A stretch of 64,000 nt of DNA from Allochromatium humboldtianum. Lineage in GTDB: Bacteria; Pseudomonadota; Gammaproteobacteria; Chromatiales; Chromatiaceae. This document shows, one piece after another, positions 54,680 through 63,972 of the stretch. Under the pieces are notes generated by a model. It had not been told where the DNA came from and searched no databases. It was given only the letters and a program-made list of their open reading frames with translations. The stretch spans positions 186,001 through 250,000 of the forward strand of contig NZ_JABZEO010000002.1 in the NCBI RefSeq assembly GCF_013385175.1. The letters are read 5' to 3'. The translations under genes were made by a program, and so were the position numbers. Numbering within the stretch: the first letter of the stretch is position 1; each line of letters opens with the position of its first letter.

Positions 54680-56428
54680 CTAGTCCGGCTCCGATTCTCG
54701 AATGCTCCAGTCGAGCCGGATGAGTCGGGCGCGTTCCTCGGGCGTCCATTCGCTCGGGCTGCGCTTGTTGAGCAACTGGCGCCATTCGTGCTCGCGCACC
54801 TCGTCGCTCAGACGCTCGATGGCGCCGGTCAGCTCGGCAGCGGCCCCCTCGGCGCTCATGTCGTGCAGAAAGGGATCGACGCTCAGGCGTTGCAGATAGC
54901 CGAAATGGGGATGCTCGCGCCAGCGTTCCAGGAGTCGCGCCTTGGTGAGTTCGGGCGACCGGCTGAGCATGTCGAGCAGCTGGGCCAGAACGTCGATGCC
55001 GCGATGGGTCGAGCGGCGCCAATCGTCGCTGATCGTCAACGCCTGGGGCGCCAGGTCGGGGCGGTCGAGCAGCAGTGCAATGGCCTGGGCGACCAGACTC
55101 GGGCGCGTGGGCTGGGTGAGGCGCGCCTTGGGCTGATGTCGGCGCGCATTGGCCGGCTTGAGCGTCTGCACCGGCGCGCCGGTGAAGTCAGCCAGCCGCT
55201 TGGCCAGCAGGTCGCGATAGAGTCCCTTGGGCAAGCGATCGATGTAGGGCTGGAGCTTGCCGGCGAAGCGCGCGCGTCCGTCCATGGTGGTGGTGTCCAT
55301 GGATTCGCTCAGATGCTCGAAGAGGAAATCCGACAGCGGCTGAGCGCGTTCCAGGCGCGATCGAAAGCCTTCGGCGCCTTCGCGGCGCACCAGGGTATCC
55401 GGGTCATCGCCCTCGGACAGAAACAGAAAGCGGATCGCCTGATGCCCGGTCGCCAGGGGCAGGGCGGTTTCCAGCGCCTTCCAGGCCGCCGCGCGTCCGG
55501 CCCGGTCGCCGTCGAAGCAGAAGACGATGTCCGGCGCGAGCTTGAACAATTGGTTGAGATGCTCGGGCGTGGTCGCCGTGCCGAGCGTGGCCACGGCATT
55601 GGTGATCCCGAACTGCGCCAGGGCGATGACGTCGAGATAGCCCTCGACCACGATCAGGGCCTCGAACGTGCGATTGGCCTGCTGGGCCTCGTGGAGTCCG
55701 TAGAGTTCGCGGCCCTTGTGGAAGATCGGCGTCTCGGGCGAGTTGAGATACTTGGGCTTGCCGTCGCCGAGCAGCCGACCGCCGAAGCCGATGACGCGCC
55801 CGCGCCGGTCACGGATCGGAAACAGGACACGGTCGCGGAATTTGTCATACTGCCGACCGTCCTGCTCGGAGACCAGTCCGACCGTCTGGAGTCGGGCGCA
55901 CGCGGCGGCGTCGCGACCGAACTGGGTGAGCACGGGATTACCGCGCGCCGGCGCATAGCCGAGACCAAAGCGTGCGGCGATCTCGCCGGTCAGTCCGCGT
56001 CCCTTGAGGTACTCGACAGCGCGTTGAGCTTCGGGATGCTCACGCAACTGTCGACGATAGTAGACGGCGGCATCCTCCATCAACCGATAGAGCGGACCAT
56101 GATCCGGCGCGGCCTGTATCGGCGCGCCGTCGCTCGGAATCTCCAGTCCGGCGCGTTCGGCCAGCTCCTCCACCGCTTCGCGGAAGGGGAGATGGTCGTA
56201 CTCCATCAAGAAACCGATGGCAGTCCCATGCGCGCCGCAGCCGAAGCAGTGATAGAACTGCTTCTCGGGACTGACGCTGAAGGACGGAGTCTTTTCGTCG
56301 TGGAAGGGGCAGCGGGCCTGGAATTCGCGTCCGGCCTTGCGCAACTGGAGGCGCGAGCCGATGAGTTCGACGATATCGGTTCGCGCGAGCAGTTGGTCGA
56401 TGAATTCGGGCGGAATATGTCCGGCCAT
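54680..56428 (-). CDS. dnaG: DNA primase
   Basis: A 582-residue primase. The N-terminal zinc-binding domain has CPFHDEKTPSFS and FYHCFGCGAHG near 40-66. The TOPRIM core has LIVVEGYLDVIAL near 265 and CFDGDRAGRAA near 310, with the metal-binding Glu and Asp residues. The C-terminal ~140 residues bind DnaB helicase. Length and order match E. coli DnaG. It lies 20 bases after yqeY on the same strand. Confidence 0.97.
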   Translation of the reverse strand: MAGHIPPEFIDQLLARTDIVELIGSRLQLRKAGREFQARCPFHDEKTPSFSVSPEKQFYHCFGCGAHGTAIGFLMEYDHLPFREAVEELAERAGLEIPSDGAPIQAAPDHGPLYRLMEDAAVYYRRQLREHPEAQRAVEYLKGRGLTGEIAARFGLGYAPARGNPVLTQFGRDAAACARLQTVGLVSEQDGRQYDKFRDRVLFPIRDRRGRVIGFGGRLLGDGKPKYLNSPETPIFHKGRELYGLHEAQQANRTFEALIVVEGYLDVIALAQFGITNAVATLGTATTPEHLNQLFKLAPDIVFCFDGDRAGRAAAWKALETALPLATGHQAIRFLFLSEGDDPDTLVRREGAEGFRSRLERAQPLSDFLFEHLSESMDTTTMDGRARFAGKLQPYIDRLPKGLYRDLLAKRLADFTGAPVQTLKPANARRHQPKARLTQPTRPSLVAQAIALLLDRPDLAPQALTISDDWRRSTHRGIDVLAQLLDMLSRSPELTKARLLERWREHPHFGYLQRLSVDPFLHDMSAEGAAAELTGAIERLSDEVREHEWRQLLNKRSPSEWTPEERARLIRLDWSIRESEPD

Positions 56429-56448
56429 GCGGGTACGCGCGGCGCGGT

Positions 56449-56898
56449 CTAGCCTCCGAGGCGCTGCTTGACCAGGGCGCTGACGGCGCCCATGTCGGCG
56501 CGGCCCTGGATCTGGGGACGCAGCACGTTCATCACCTTGCCCATGTCGCTCATGGCGGCGGCGCCGGACGCCGCGACGGCCTCTTCGACCAGGGCGGCGA
56601 TCTCGGTCTCGCTCAACGCGGCGGGCAGGTAGTCCTGGATGATGCCGACCTCGAAGCGCTCGACCTCGGCCAGATCCTCGCGCCCGGCGCCCTCGTACTG
56701 GCTGATCGAGTCACGCCGCTGCTTGACCATCTTGTCGAGCACGGCCAGCGTCTGCGCGTCGTCGAGTTCGATGCGCTCGTCGACCTCGCGCTGCTTGATG
56801 GCGGCCAGCATCAGCCGGATCACGCCGAGCCTGGGTTTGTCTCCCGCCTTCATGGCGGTCTTCATGTCATCCTGGAGGCGCGACTTGAGCATACCCAT
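56449..56898 (-). CDS. GatB/YqeY domain protein
   Basis: A 149-residue helical protein of the YqeY family, related to the tail domain of GatB amidotransferase. Family features are the start LKSRLQDDMKTAMKAGDKPRLGVIRLMLAAIK, IELDDAQTLAVLDKMVKQRRDSI near 42-64, and GKVMNVLRPQIQGRADMGAVSALV near 122. Its role is unknown; tRNA binding is suspected. It typically sits between rpsU and dnaG, as here. A start two codons later is possible. Confidence 0.92.
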   Translation of the reverse strand: MGMLKSRLQDDMKTAMKAGDKPRLGVIRLMLAAIKQREVDERIELDDAQTLAVLDKMVKQRRDSISQYEGAGREDLAEVERFEVGIIQDYLPAALSETEIAALVEEAVAASGAAAMSDMGKVMNVLRPQIQGRADMGAVSALVKQRLGG

Positions 56899-56996
56899 GG
56901 GTCAATACTTCACGGAGTTCGATCTTGAAGGATTCGGAGGGGAGCGGCTGGGCCGATCAGACGAGGCGTATCGGCCACTCCCTGGACGCGCCGGAC

Positions 56997-57212
56997 TCAG
57001 TACGGGCGTTCCCAGCGACGGGCTTCGCGCTGGAGCTTCTTCTGATGACGCTTGACGGCGGCCGCCTTCTTGCGCTTGCGCTCGGAGGTCGGCTTCTCGT
57101 AGAACTCACGACGGCGGACCTCGGCGAGCACTCCCGCTTTCTCGCAGGAACGCTTGAAACGCCGCATGGCGACTTCGAATGGCTCGTTTTCTTTGACGCG
57201 AACGCTGGGCAT
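56997..57212 (-). CDS. rpsU: 30S ribosomal protein S21
   Basis: A 71-residue basic protein, [15 protein letters not shown] then [26 protein letters not shown] and a Lys/Arg-rich tail ending RRWERPY. It matches E. coli S21 along its length. The ATG at 57212 was chosen; the open frame upstream has no homology. It starts the macromolecular synthesis operon and is divergent from tsaD. Confidence 0.97.
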   Translation of the reverse strand: MPSVRVKENEPFEVAMRRFKRSCEKAGVLAEVRRREFYEKPTSERKRKKAAAVKRHQKKLQREARRWERPY

Positions 57213-57365
57213 AGGACGGAATCCCTGGCTGTCTCCGGTTGATGGATGGGGTCGAGGTAAAAAAGATTGCGAAGTATAGCGCATGGTCGAGCGACGGCGC
57301 AAAGGCTATGATGCACCCATCTTTCGACGATTGGGCTTCAGGCCGCTTTATCGGGGCATGTGACG

Positions 57366-58400
57366 ATGCGAGTGCTGGGAATCGAAACCTCGTGCGACGA
57401 GACGGGGATCGCAGTGTACGAAGACGGGCGCGGACTGCTGGCGCAGGCCGTCTACAGTCAGGTCGAGATCCATGCCGAATACGGCGGCGTGGTGCCGGAA
57501 CTGGCCTCGCGCGACCATATCCGCAAGACCCTGCCGCTGATCCATCAGGTGCTCGACGAGTCCGGGCTGAATCGCGCGCGCATCGACGGCGTGGCCTATA
57601 CCGCCGGGCCGGGGTTGATCGGCGCCCTGCTGGTCGGTTCGGCGCTCGGGCGCGCCCTGGCCTGGGCCTGGAAGGTGCCGGCGATCGGAGTGCATCACAT
57701 GGAGGGCCACCTGCTGGCGCCGCTCCTGGAAGAACCGGCGCCCGAGTTCCCCTTCGTGGCGCTGCTGGTCTCGGGCGGACACACCCAGTTGGTCGACGTG
57801 CTCGGCATCGGGCGCTATCGCATCCTGGGCGAGTCGCTCGACGACGCGGCAGGCGAGGCGTTCGACAAGACGGCCAAGATCCTGGGGCTGCCCTATCCGG
57901 GTGGTCCCGAGCTGGCGCGGCTGGCCGAGCGCGGCGATCCGAAGCGCTTCCGTTTCCCCCGGCCCATGACCGACCGTCCAGGGCTGGAGTTCAGCTTCAG
58001 CGGACTCAAGACCTTCACCCTCAACACCTTGCACCGTGAACTGCCCCAGGCCGCCGACCCCGAGCAGACCCGCGCCGACATCGCGCGCGCCTTCGAGGAG
58101 GCCGTGGTCGACACCCTCGTCATCAAGTGCCGGCGCGCTCTGCGCGAGACCGGACGCCAACGTCTCATCCTCGCCGGCGGGGTGAGCGCCAACCGCCGTC
58201 TGCGCGAGCGGATGAATCAGGCGATCGCCGCCGAGGGCGGACAGACCTATTATCCGCGTCCGGCGCTCTGCACCGACAACGGCGCCATGATCGCCTTCGC
58301 CGGCTGTCAACGCCTGCTGGCCGGTCAGACCGAACCGCTCGCCTTCAAGCCCCGCGCGCGCTGGCCGATGGAGGAGCTGGAACCCGTGCGCGGTGCGTGA
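57366..58400 (+). CDS. tsaD: tRNA threonylcarbamoyladenosine synthase subunit TsaD
   Basis: A 344-residue ASKHA-fold protein that transfers threonylcarbamoyl to A37 of ANN-reading tRNAs with TsaB and TsaE. Motifs are [16 protein letters not shown] at the start, the metal-binding [10 protein letters not shown] near 110, [11 protein letters not shown] near 132, [23 protein letters not shown] near 160-182, and [13 protein letters not shown] near 300. The ATG at 57366 was favoured over a GTG six bases earlier. It is divergent from rpsU, the usual arrangement. Confidence 0.97.
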   Translation: MRVLGIETSCDETGIAVYEDGRGLLAQAVYSQVEIHAEYGGVVPELASRDHIRKTLPLIHQVLDESGLNRARIDGVAYTAGPGLIGALLVGSALGRALAWAWKVPAIGVHHMEGHLLAPLLEEPAPEFPFVALLVSGGHTQLVDVLGIGRYRILGESLDDAAGEAFDKTAKILGLPYPGGPELARLAERGDPKRFRFPRPMTDRPGLEFSFSGLKTFTLNTLHRELPQAADPEQTRADIARAFEEAVVDTLVIKCRRALRETGRQRLILAGGVSANRRLRERMNQAIAAEGGQTYYPRPALCTDNGAMIAFAGCQRLLAGQTEPLAFKPRARWPMEELEPVRGA

Positions 58401-58423
58401 GGTCGGACGGGGATCGCGGCGCG

Positions 58424-59638
58424 CTAGAGCGGCGGGCTGGGATCGCCGAGTTCGTCGTCCCAGGCGGTGGGCAGTGTGAGATGGAAGACCGCGCCCTCGG
58501 GCGGCTCCGGCTCGGCCCAGAGTCGTCCGCCGTGGTCCTCGGCGATCGCGCGACTGATCGCCAATCCCAACCCCAGCCCCGAATCATTGCTCGATTCGAA
58601 GATATCGAAGACGGCCGCATGGCGTCCGGGCGGCAGGCCCGGCCCGGTGTCGCGCACGACGAATTCGATCTCGCCCTGACAGGGCACGACCTCGATCTGC
58701 ACCTCACGCCGGACGCATCCGGCCGTGTCGATCGCCTGCACCGCGTTGCAGATCAGATTGACCAATACCTGTTCGATCTGGACTGGATCGCTCTCGATCT
58801 CGGGCATTTGCTCGGGCGCGACCAGATCCAGCTTCACCTGACGGTCGGCGGCGAACCAGCGCACCAGATCCAGGGCGCGTTTGAGCACCTGATCGACCGG
58901 CGTCTGCACCCGGTGCATCTTGCGCCCGCGCAGAAAGGCGCGCAGACGCTCCATGATGTCGCCCGCACGATGGACCTGATCGTCGATGCGTCGGATGACC
59001 TCGACCAGACGTTCAGGGTTGGCGGCCGGTCCCTCGGCGAGCTGACCGGCGGCGCTACAGTAGAAACTGGCCGAACTCAGCGGCTGGAGCAGTTCATGGA
59101 TCAGCGAAGAGGCCAGCACGCCGACGGCATTGAGCCGCGCCACCTGGGCCAGGGCGTCGCGCGCACGCCGTGCCTCCTCCTCGGCCAGCCGGCGCTCGGT
59201 GATGTCCAGATAGGTGACGACGGCGCCTTCCTGTTCGCCCTCCAGGGGGAAGGCGCGCATCAGCAGCCAGTATTGACGTCGTTCCGTGTGACAGGGGTAC
59301 TCGACACTGAAGCACAGGCGGCGGCGCTGGATGACGTCCTCGATGCCACGGGCCGTCGTGAGCGCGGTCGCGTCCGGGTGCTCGCCCGACCAGCGGCAGG
59401 CGGCGAGCGTCCGGGGATCGAGGTCTTTCCAGGCGCGATCGTCGCGGCCCTGTGCCGCCGAGAAGGCGCGCCAGGCGCGGTTGACCGCGATGAGCCGGGC
59501 CTCCTGATCGAGCACGGCGATCTGCGCCGGCAGGGCGTCGAGCACCGAGCGATGGAGGTGGCTGCTGACCACCAGCCGATCGAGTCCATCGGTTGGATGG
59601 ATCGCGTCTGGAGCCGACTTCGCATCCGAGGCGTTCAT
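58424..59638 (-). CDS. PAS-containing sensor histidine kinase
   Basis: A 404-residue soluble kinase. A PAS domain is at about 35-155 (LDALPAQIAVLDQEARLIAVNRAW to VTYLDITERRLAEEE). The phospho-acceptor His lies in ASSLIHELLQPLSSASF near 183. The HATPase domain has NLICNAVQAIDTAG (N box), RDTGPGLPPG (G1) and DSGLGLGLAISRAIAEDHGG (G2). No response-regulator gene is adjacent, so the partner is elsewhere. No membrane segment is seen. It overlaps the upstream hydrolase gene by 4 bases on the same strand. Confidence 0.88.
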   Translation of the reverse strand: MNASDAKSAPDAIHPTDGLDRLVVSSHLHRSVLDALPAQIAVLDQEARLIAVNRAWRAFSAAQGRDDRAWKDLDPRTLAACRWSGEHPDATALTTARGIEDVIQRRRLCFSVEYPCHTERRQYWLLMRAFPLEGEQEGAVVTYLDITERRLAEEEARRARDALAQVARLNAVGVLASSLIHELLQPLSSASFYCSAAGQLAEGPAANPERLVEVIRRIDDQVHRAGDIMERLRAFLRGRKMHRVQTPVDQVLKRALDLVRWFAADRQVKLDLVAPEQMPEIESDPVQIEQVLVNLICNAVQAIDTAGCVRREVQIEVVPCQGEIEFVVRDTGPGLPPGRHAAVFDIFESSNDSGLGLGLAISRAIAEDHGGRLWAEPEPPEGAVFHLTLPTAWDDELGDPSPPL

Positions 59639-60573
59639 CGACTCTGGCCCCGATGGATGTCGCGTCCGGTCGGCTCCGGGCCATCCAGGAAACGCCGATA
59701 GGCCGCCGCCGTCTCGGCGGGACGCTCCAGCATCGGCAGATGTCCGGTCTCGGGCAGGATCTCCAGTCGGCTGCGCGGACGGCGCGCCTGGAACGGTTGT
59801 GCGCCCGAGACCTCGAAGATGCCGTCGCGTTCACCCCAGAGAATGAGCGTCGGCGGTGGTGGCGGTGGCCGGTGGTGGCGCCGTGCGTCGCTCTGCATCC
59901 GGAGCAGATCGGCGTCGAGATTGACGATGTCCCAGACCTGGCGGTAGTGGAGCTGGCGCTCGCGATACTCGGCGACGGACGCCTCCACGATGGAGTCGGG
60001 GATCTCGGGCGGCTCGGCGAAGAGCAGGCGCATCTCGAGCGCGAACTGATCCCGGTCGAGTGGGATGAAGGGGTTGATCCCATCGCGAATGGCCGACCGG
60101 ACGCCCTCGGACCAGTCGACGGCCCCCAGCGGTGCGCCGATGAAGGCCAGGGTCCGGACCCGGTCGGGGTAGCGCGCGGCGTACTCGGCGGCGATGGTTC
60201 CGCCCATCGAGTTGCCGGCCAGATCCAGGCGGTCCAGACCCAGTTCGAGGATCAGCGTATGCAGCCGCTCGGCCTGGAATTCGAGCGGATAGACGGCGAG
60301 CGGAAAGTCGCGACTCTCGCCATAGCCCGGCAGATCCGGCGCCAGGGCGCGTCGTCCGCTCGCCGCCAGTTCGCACAGTAGGGCATCCCATTGTTCCTTC
60401 TGGGCGAAGAGTCCGTGCAGCAGCACCACGGTCGGCCCGGCGCCCGCCTCGCGATAGTGGAGCGTGCCGTCCTCGAAATAGACCGCGCCGGTGCGGATGG
60501 TGCAGTCGGCGGCGGCTGAGGGTGCGAGCCAAACCAGTGACCAAAGCAGGATGGTGCGACGCAGGAAGGACAT
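59635..60573 (-). CDS. Secreted alpha/beta hydrolase
   Basis: A 312-residue hydrolase with a signal peptide (LLWSLVWLAPSAAA, cut near residue 22). The oxyanion region is VVLLHGLFAQKEQWD, the nucleophile elbow GNSMGGT near 119, the acid probably Asp in LILWGERDGIFE near 245, and the catalytic His in LPETGHLPMLERP near 274. It resembles esterases and lipases of the hydrolase-1 type. The ATG at 60573 follows AGGA at a good distance; the longer open frame is not supported. It precedes the kinase gene by ATGA overlap, so the two may act in one pathway. Confidence 0.82.
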   Translation of the reverse strand: MSFLRRTILLWSLVWLAPSAAADCTIRTGAVYFEDGTLHYREAGAGPTVVLLHGLFAQKEQWDALLCELAASGRRALAPDLPGYGESRDFPLAVYPLEFQAERLHTLILELGLDRLDLAGNSMGGTIAAEYAARYPDRVRTLAFIGAPLGAVDWSEGVRSAIRDGINPFIPLDRDQFALEMRLLFAEPPEIPDSIVEASVAEYRERQLHYRQVWDIVNLDADLLRMQSDARRHHRPPPPPPTLILWGERDGIFEVSGAQPFQARRPRSRLEILPETGHLPMLERPAETAAAYRRFLDGPEPTGRDIHRGQSR

Positions 60574-60689
60574 GAGCGGCTCCGGGTGCGTGTTTCGGCG
60601 CATTTGTCGGCGCCTTGGCGGTTCAAATGATCTACCTGAGTGTGTCGGTGCGGCTTGAGCCGCCTCTACGATCAAAGGTCGCCGCTACC

Positions 60690-61292
60690 TCAGTCGGAGG
60701 ATGCCTTGGCGCTGATTCGGTCCTCGGTGCCGTCGAGCAGGTTGCGGATGTTGCTGCGATGACGCCAGATCAGCAGGCCGGTGATGATGAGCTGCATCCC
60801 GATCAGCGCCTTCTCGTCCCAGAACAGCCAGACGAAGACCGGCGCCAGCGCCATGGAGATCAGGCCGGAGAGCGAGGAGATCTTGAGCACCTTGGCCACG
60901 AACAGCCATACAGCCGCGACACAGAGCCCGATCGGCCAATAGAGTCCGAACTGGACGCCGAGCGCCGTGGCCACGCCCTTGCCGCCCTTGAAGCCGAAGA
61001 ACACCGGGTAGAGATGGCCGATGAAGGCGGCCAGTCCGATCCCGGCGAGTACGGCGGGGCCGGCGCCCAGGGCATGGCCGACGAGCATGGGGATCAGCCC
61101 CTTGAAGCTGTCGCCGACGAGCGTGATGGCGGCGGCCTTCTTGCCGCCGATGCGCAGGACGTTGGTGGCGCCCGGATTGTTCGAACCCTGGGTGCGCGGG
61201 TCCGGCAGCCCCATCAGGCGGCAGACGATGATGGCGCTGGAGACCGAGCCGAGCAGATAGGCGGCGATGATGAGCAGTGTGGCTGTGATCAT
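60690..61292 (-). CDS. plsY: Glycerol-3-phosphate acyltransferase PlsY
   Basis: A 200-residue inner-membrane enzyme with five helices that acylates glycerol-3-phosphate from acyl-phosphate, the first step of phospholipid synthesis. The three conserved loops are visible: GSNNPGATNVLR near 37, GHLYPVFFGFKGGKGVAT near 92-109, and the late WRHRSNIRNLLDGTE near 175. It is divergent from folB, as in E. coli. Confidence 0.96.
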   Translation of the reverse strand: MITATLLIIAAYLLGSVSSAIIVCRLMGLPDPRTQGSNNPGATNVLRIGGKKAAAITLVGDSFKGLIPMLVGHALGAGPAVLAGIGLAAFIGHLYPVFFGFKGGKGVATALGVQFGLYWPIGLCVAAVWLFVAKVLKISSLSGLISMALAPVFVWLFWDEKALIGMQLIITGLLIWRHRSNIRNLLDGTEDRISAKASSD

Positions 61293-61339
61293 GGGTAGAA
61301 TCTGAGTTTGGAATCGGACACGAGGCTCGAAACTGTACC

Positions 61340-61699
61340 ATGACTGACATCGTCTTCATTCGCGGCCTGCGCCTCGACACCCGGATCGGCATCCACGACT
61401 GGGAGAAACAGACCACGCGCCCGGTGATCCTGGATCTGGAGATGGCCAGCGACGTGGCACGCGCGGCGGCGAGCGATCGTATCGCCGATGCGCTCGACTA
61501 TGACGCCGTCACCCGTCGTTTGACCGATGTGGTCACGCACAACCGGCATGAGCTGGTCGAGACGCTGGCCGAGCAGTGCGCGGCGCTCCTGATGCGCGAG
61601 TTCGGCATTCCCTGGCTGCGGCTCAGTCTCAACAAGCCGGGCGCGGTGGGGGAGGGGGTCGATGTCGGGGTCGTCATCGAGCGCGGTGTGCGCGTTTGA
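61340..61699 (+). CDS. folB: Dihydroneopterin aldolase
   Basis: A 119-residue folate-pathway enzyme. The start IVFIRGLRLDTRIGIHDWEKQ, with the Gly-x-x-x-x-E region, ADALDYDAVTRRL near 52, LVETLAEQCAALLM near 72 and the end LRLSLNKPGAV fit FolB throughout. It cleaves dihydroneopterin to 6-hydroxymethyldihydropterin. Confidence 0.95.
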   Translation: MTDIVFIRGLRLDTRIGIHDWEKQTTRPVILDLEMASDVARAAASDRIADALDYDAVTRRLTDVVTHNRHELVETLAEQCAALLMREFGIPWLRLSLNKPGAVGEGVDVGVVIERGVRV

Positions 61700-61733
61700 G
61701 ATATGGCAGGTTGCTCGCCTCTCCGTTTCTTGA

Positions 61734-61761
61734 TTGACAACACGTTCGGCCTGTTTCTAAA
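61734..61761 (+). promoter_or_regulatory. Sigma-70 type promoter for the TumE/HTH pair
   Basis: TTGACA at 61734-61739 and TCTAAA at 61756-61761 are separated by 16 bases, ending 8 bases before the tumE ATG. Such a short leader leaves little room for a ribosome-binding site, and none is seen, so a leaderless or near-leaderless transcript is possible. Confidence 0.5.
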
Positions 61762-61769
61762 GTCACAAC

Positions 61770-62054
61770 ATGCCAGCCGTTGCCCTTCATGACATCCGCC
61801 GCTCCCTGACTGACGACGCCTTCGTTGAGTTGAAGGTTTGGGAAGTCCCTGAACCCGTGCGAGGCAGCGATCATCGTTATAAATACCGCCTCGTGCTCGT
61901 TGTGAATGGTCGCTGTGTGCTGCGTTATGACAACGAAGCCGGTAAAGGCGATCACAAGCACTTGGGCGTGGACGAACGCGAAATGCCGTATGTCTTCGTT
62001 TCTCTGCGTCAGTTGCTGGACGATTTCTTCGCCGATGTCTCTACTCTGCTATGA
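61770..62054 (+). CDS. TumE-like (DUF6516) toxin family protein
   Basis: A 94-residue protein of the DUF6516/TumE type. The start LTDDAFVELKVWEVPEPVRGSDHRYKYRLVLVVNG-like strands and RYDNEAGKGDHKHLG followed by Y.F.....L..F near 60-90 match the family, in which this small protein is encoded directly before an HTH antitoxin. The molecular target is not established to me. It is separated from the HTH gene by 10 bases. Confidence 0.72.
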   Translation: MPAVALHDIRRSLTDDAFVELKVWEVPEPVRGSDHRYKYRLVLVVNGRCVLRYDNEAGKGDHKHLGVDEREMPYVFVSLRQLLDDFFADVSTLL

Positions 62055-62064
62055 GGATCAGACC

Positions 62065-62412
62065 ATGCGCACCCTGATGATCGATGTTTGCGATTTGGAA
62101 ACGACCAAGGCGCGGATGCTGGCCGCGTTGGAAAGCTCGGAGCCATCGGCGCCTGTCTTATCGTTTCCGTCCGAGGAGCAGCTCTTCACAGTGCTGACGG
62201 CTCGGCGCTGGACGCTGCTGCGAGCCTTGACCGGAGCAGGGCCGGTTGGTGTGCGTGAGTTGGCGCGGCGCGTCGGGCGGGATGTCAAGGGTGTGCATAC
62301 CGATGCTCAGGCGCTCGTCAAAGCTGGCGTGATCGACAAGCTGCCCGACGGCAAGCTCCATTTCCCCTATGACGCGGTGCACCTGGAACTGGAACTCAAG
62401 GCCGTTGCGTAG
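62065..62412 (+). CDS. HTH antitoxin/regulator partner of TumE
   Basis: A 115-residue protein with a winged helix-turn-helix of MarR/ArsR type: RRWTLLRALTGAGPVGVRELARRVGRDVKGVHTDAQALVKAGVID at about 47-90, followed by the wing KLPDGKLHFPYDAVHLEL. The ATG at 62065 follows ATGAGGATC. It probably represses the pair and neutralises the upstream toxin-like protein. The N-terminal ~40 residues may provide the toxin-binding part. Confidence 0.75.
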   Translation: MRTLMIDVCDLETTKARMLAALESSEPSAPVLSFPSEEQLFTVLTARRWTLLRALTGAGPVGVRELARRVGRDVKGVHTDAQALVKAGVIDKLPDGKLHFPYDAVHLELELKAVA

Positions 62413-62430
62413 AGGTGATGAGACTGCGCC

Positions 62431-63576
62431 ATGACTGACCACGCGACCGATATCAGCCGCCGACTCGAAGACCGTATCCGCGCCGAGATCCGGGCGCGGG
62501 GCGGCGTGCTCGCCTTCGACCGCTTCATGGAACTGGCGCTCTATGCGCCCGGACTCGGCTACTACGTCGCGGGAGCGCCCAAGTTAGGGCCGGGCGGCGA
62601 CTTTGTCACCGCGCCCGAGCTCTCGCCGCTGTTCGGGCGTTGTCTCGCCGTCCAGTGCGCCGAAGCGCTGGAACGACTCGACGACGGCGAGATTCTGGAG
62701 TTCGGCGCCGGCAGCGGGGCGCTGGCCGTGCAGATCCTGCTGGAACTGGAGTCGCTGGAGCAGCTGCCCGAACGCTATCGGATCCTCGAACCCAGCCCGG
62801 ATCTCCAGGAACGCCAGCGTACTGCCATCGAGGCCGCCGCGCCCCACCTGCTCGCCCGCTGCGACTGGCTGACGACCCTGCCCGAGCGTTTCGCTGGAGT
62901 CGTGATCGCCAACGAAGTGCTGGACGCCATGCCGGTGCATCGCTTTCGCATCGGTGCTGACGGTGAGATCCTGGAGATCGGCGTCACTGAGGCGGATGCT
63001 CGACTCGTCGAGGTCGCCGTTCCGCCGATCTCGTCGGGACTGGTCGAGGCTGTGTCAGCGTTGCACCTGGTTGGGCTAGCCGATACGCCTGGCTACGAGT
63101 CCGAGATCAATCTGCGTCTGGCCCCTTGGCTTTCAGCCCTGTCGAGCGCACTGGAACGCGGTCTGGTCCTCCTGATCGACTACGGCTATCCATGCGCCGA
63201 GTACTATCAGCCTGAGCGTCATATGGGCACACTACGCTGTCACTATCGCCACCAGGCCCACTCAGACCCCTATGTTCATCTCGGGCTCCAGGACATCACG
63301 GCGCATGTCGACTTCACCGCCGTTGCCGAGGCTGGCGTCACCGCCGGGTTCGAGCTGGCCGGTTTCACGACCCAAGCACACTTCCTGATCGGCTGCGGCA
63401 TCGACCGTTTGATGCAGACCGCGTCGCCGGAGGCCGCACTCGACCAAGCGCTAGGCGCCAAACAATTACTGTTGCCGACAGCCATGGGCGAGCGCTTCAA
63501 AGTACTCGGGCTCGCCAAGGGTGTCGACGGCCCCTGGATCGGTTTCGCCATGCGCGACCTGAGCGAGCGTTTGTAG
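62431..63576 (+). CDS. MidA/NDUFAF7-like SAM-dependent methyltransferase
   Basis: A 381-residue protein of the DUF185/MidA family. FDRFMELALYAPGLGYYVAG and GGDFVTAPELSPLFGR near 27-70, the SAM-binding LEFGAGSGALAVQILLEL near 90, ANEVLDAMPVHRF near 156 and DYGYPCAEYYQPERHMGTLRCHYRH near 250 are typical. Eukaryotic NDUFAF7 methylates an Arg of the complex I 49-kDa subunit; a bacterial target is unproven. Here the family may act on complex I or the related hydrogenase, but that is speculation. Confidence 0.85.
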   Translation: MTDHATDISRRLEDRIRAEIRARGGVLAFDRFMELALYAPGLGYYVAGAPKLGPGGDFVTAPELSPLFGRCLAVQCAEALERLDDGEILEFGAGSGALAVQILLELESLEQLPERYRILEPSPDLQERQRTAIEAAAPHLLARCDWLTTLPERFAGVVIANEVLDAMPVHRFRIGADGEILEIGVTEADARLVEVAVPPISSGLVEAVSALHLVGLADTPGYESEINLRLAPWLSALSSALERGLVLLIDYGYPCAEYYQPERHMGTLRCHYRHQAHSDPYVHLGLQDITAHVDFTAVAEAGVTAGFELAGFTTQAHFLIGCGIDRLMQTASPEAALDQALGAKQLLLPTAMGERFKVLGLAKGVDGPWIGFAMRDLSERL

Positions 63577-63789
63577 GGATGCGGCCCAAGGCGGGCCGAC
63601 TGTATACCGACGGGAACTGAACTATTGAACACCCGCTACCGAGAACATATGCTTGAGGCGCAATAACACTGAGCGCTCGCGCCTTACAAGCCCGAACGAC
63701 TCAGGAAGTCGGAGCCGTGCGGATACGCCCCCGTGGTCGTCTCCTAGGCTCCAGTGAGGAGAGACAGACGTTCGTTCGGAGTCAGTGCA

Positions 63790-63972
63790 ATGGAAAAAAG
63801 ACAAAGAGAATTGGACACTTGGGTGGCTTCCAAGGTACAGGGCAATCTGGGCTGCACCTATATCCGGCTCTATGCCGATGCCCCGGGCTGGGTGCGCGAT
63901 GTCGCAGTCAACCGTTTCGGCAAGGGCACGGTGTTCCTGCCCCCGGAGCAGTCCAGGCCAAGGGCGGCCTGA
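63790..63972 (+). CDS. Small conserved-looking hypothetical protein
   Basis: A 60-residue protein, starting MEKRQRELDTWVASKVQGNL and containing CTYIRLYADAPGWVRDVAVNRF. The ATG at 63790 follows a GGAG site by 8 bases. No domain is recognised; it might be a small regulator or an uncharacterised conserved protein. It ends 28 bases before the window edge. Confidence 0.5.
   Translation: MEKRQRELDTWVASKVQGNLGCTYIRLYADAPGWVRDVAVNRFGKGTVFLPPEQSRPRAA

Noticed and set aside
54788-56452. 554-codon plus-strand frame
   Set aside because: Antisense shadow of dnaG with no recognisable motif.
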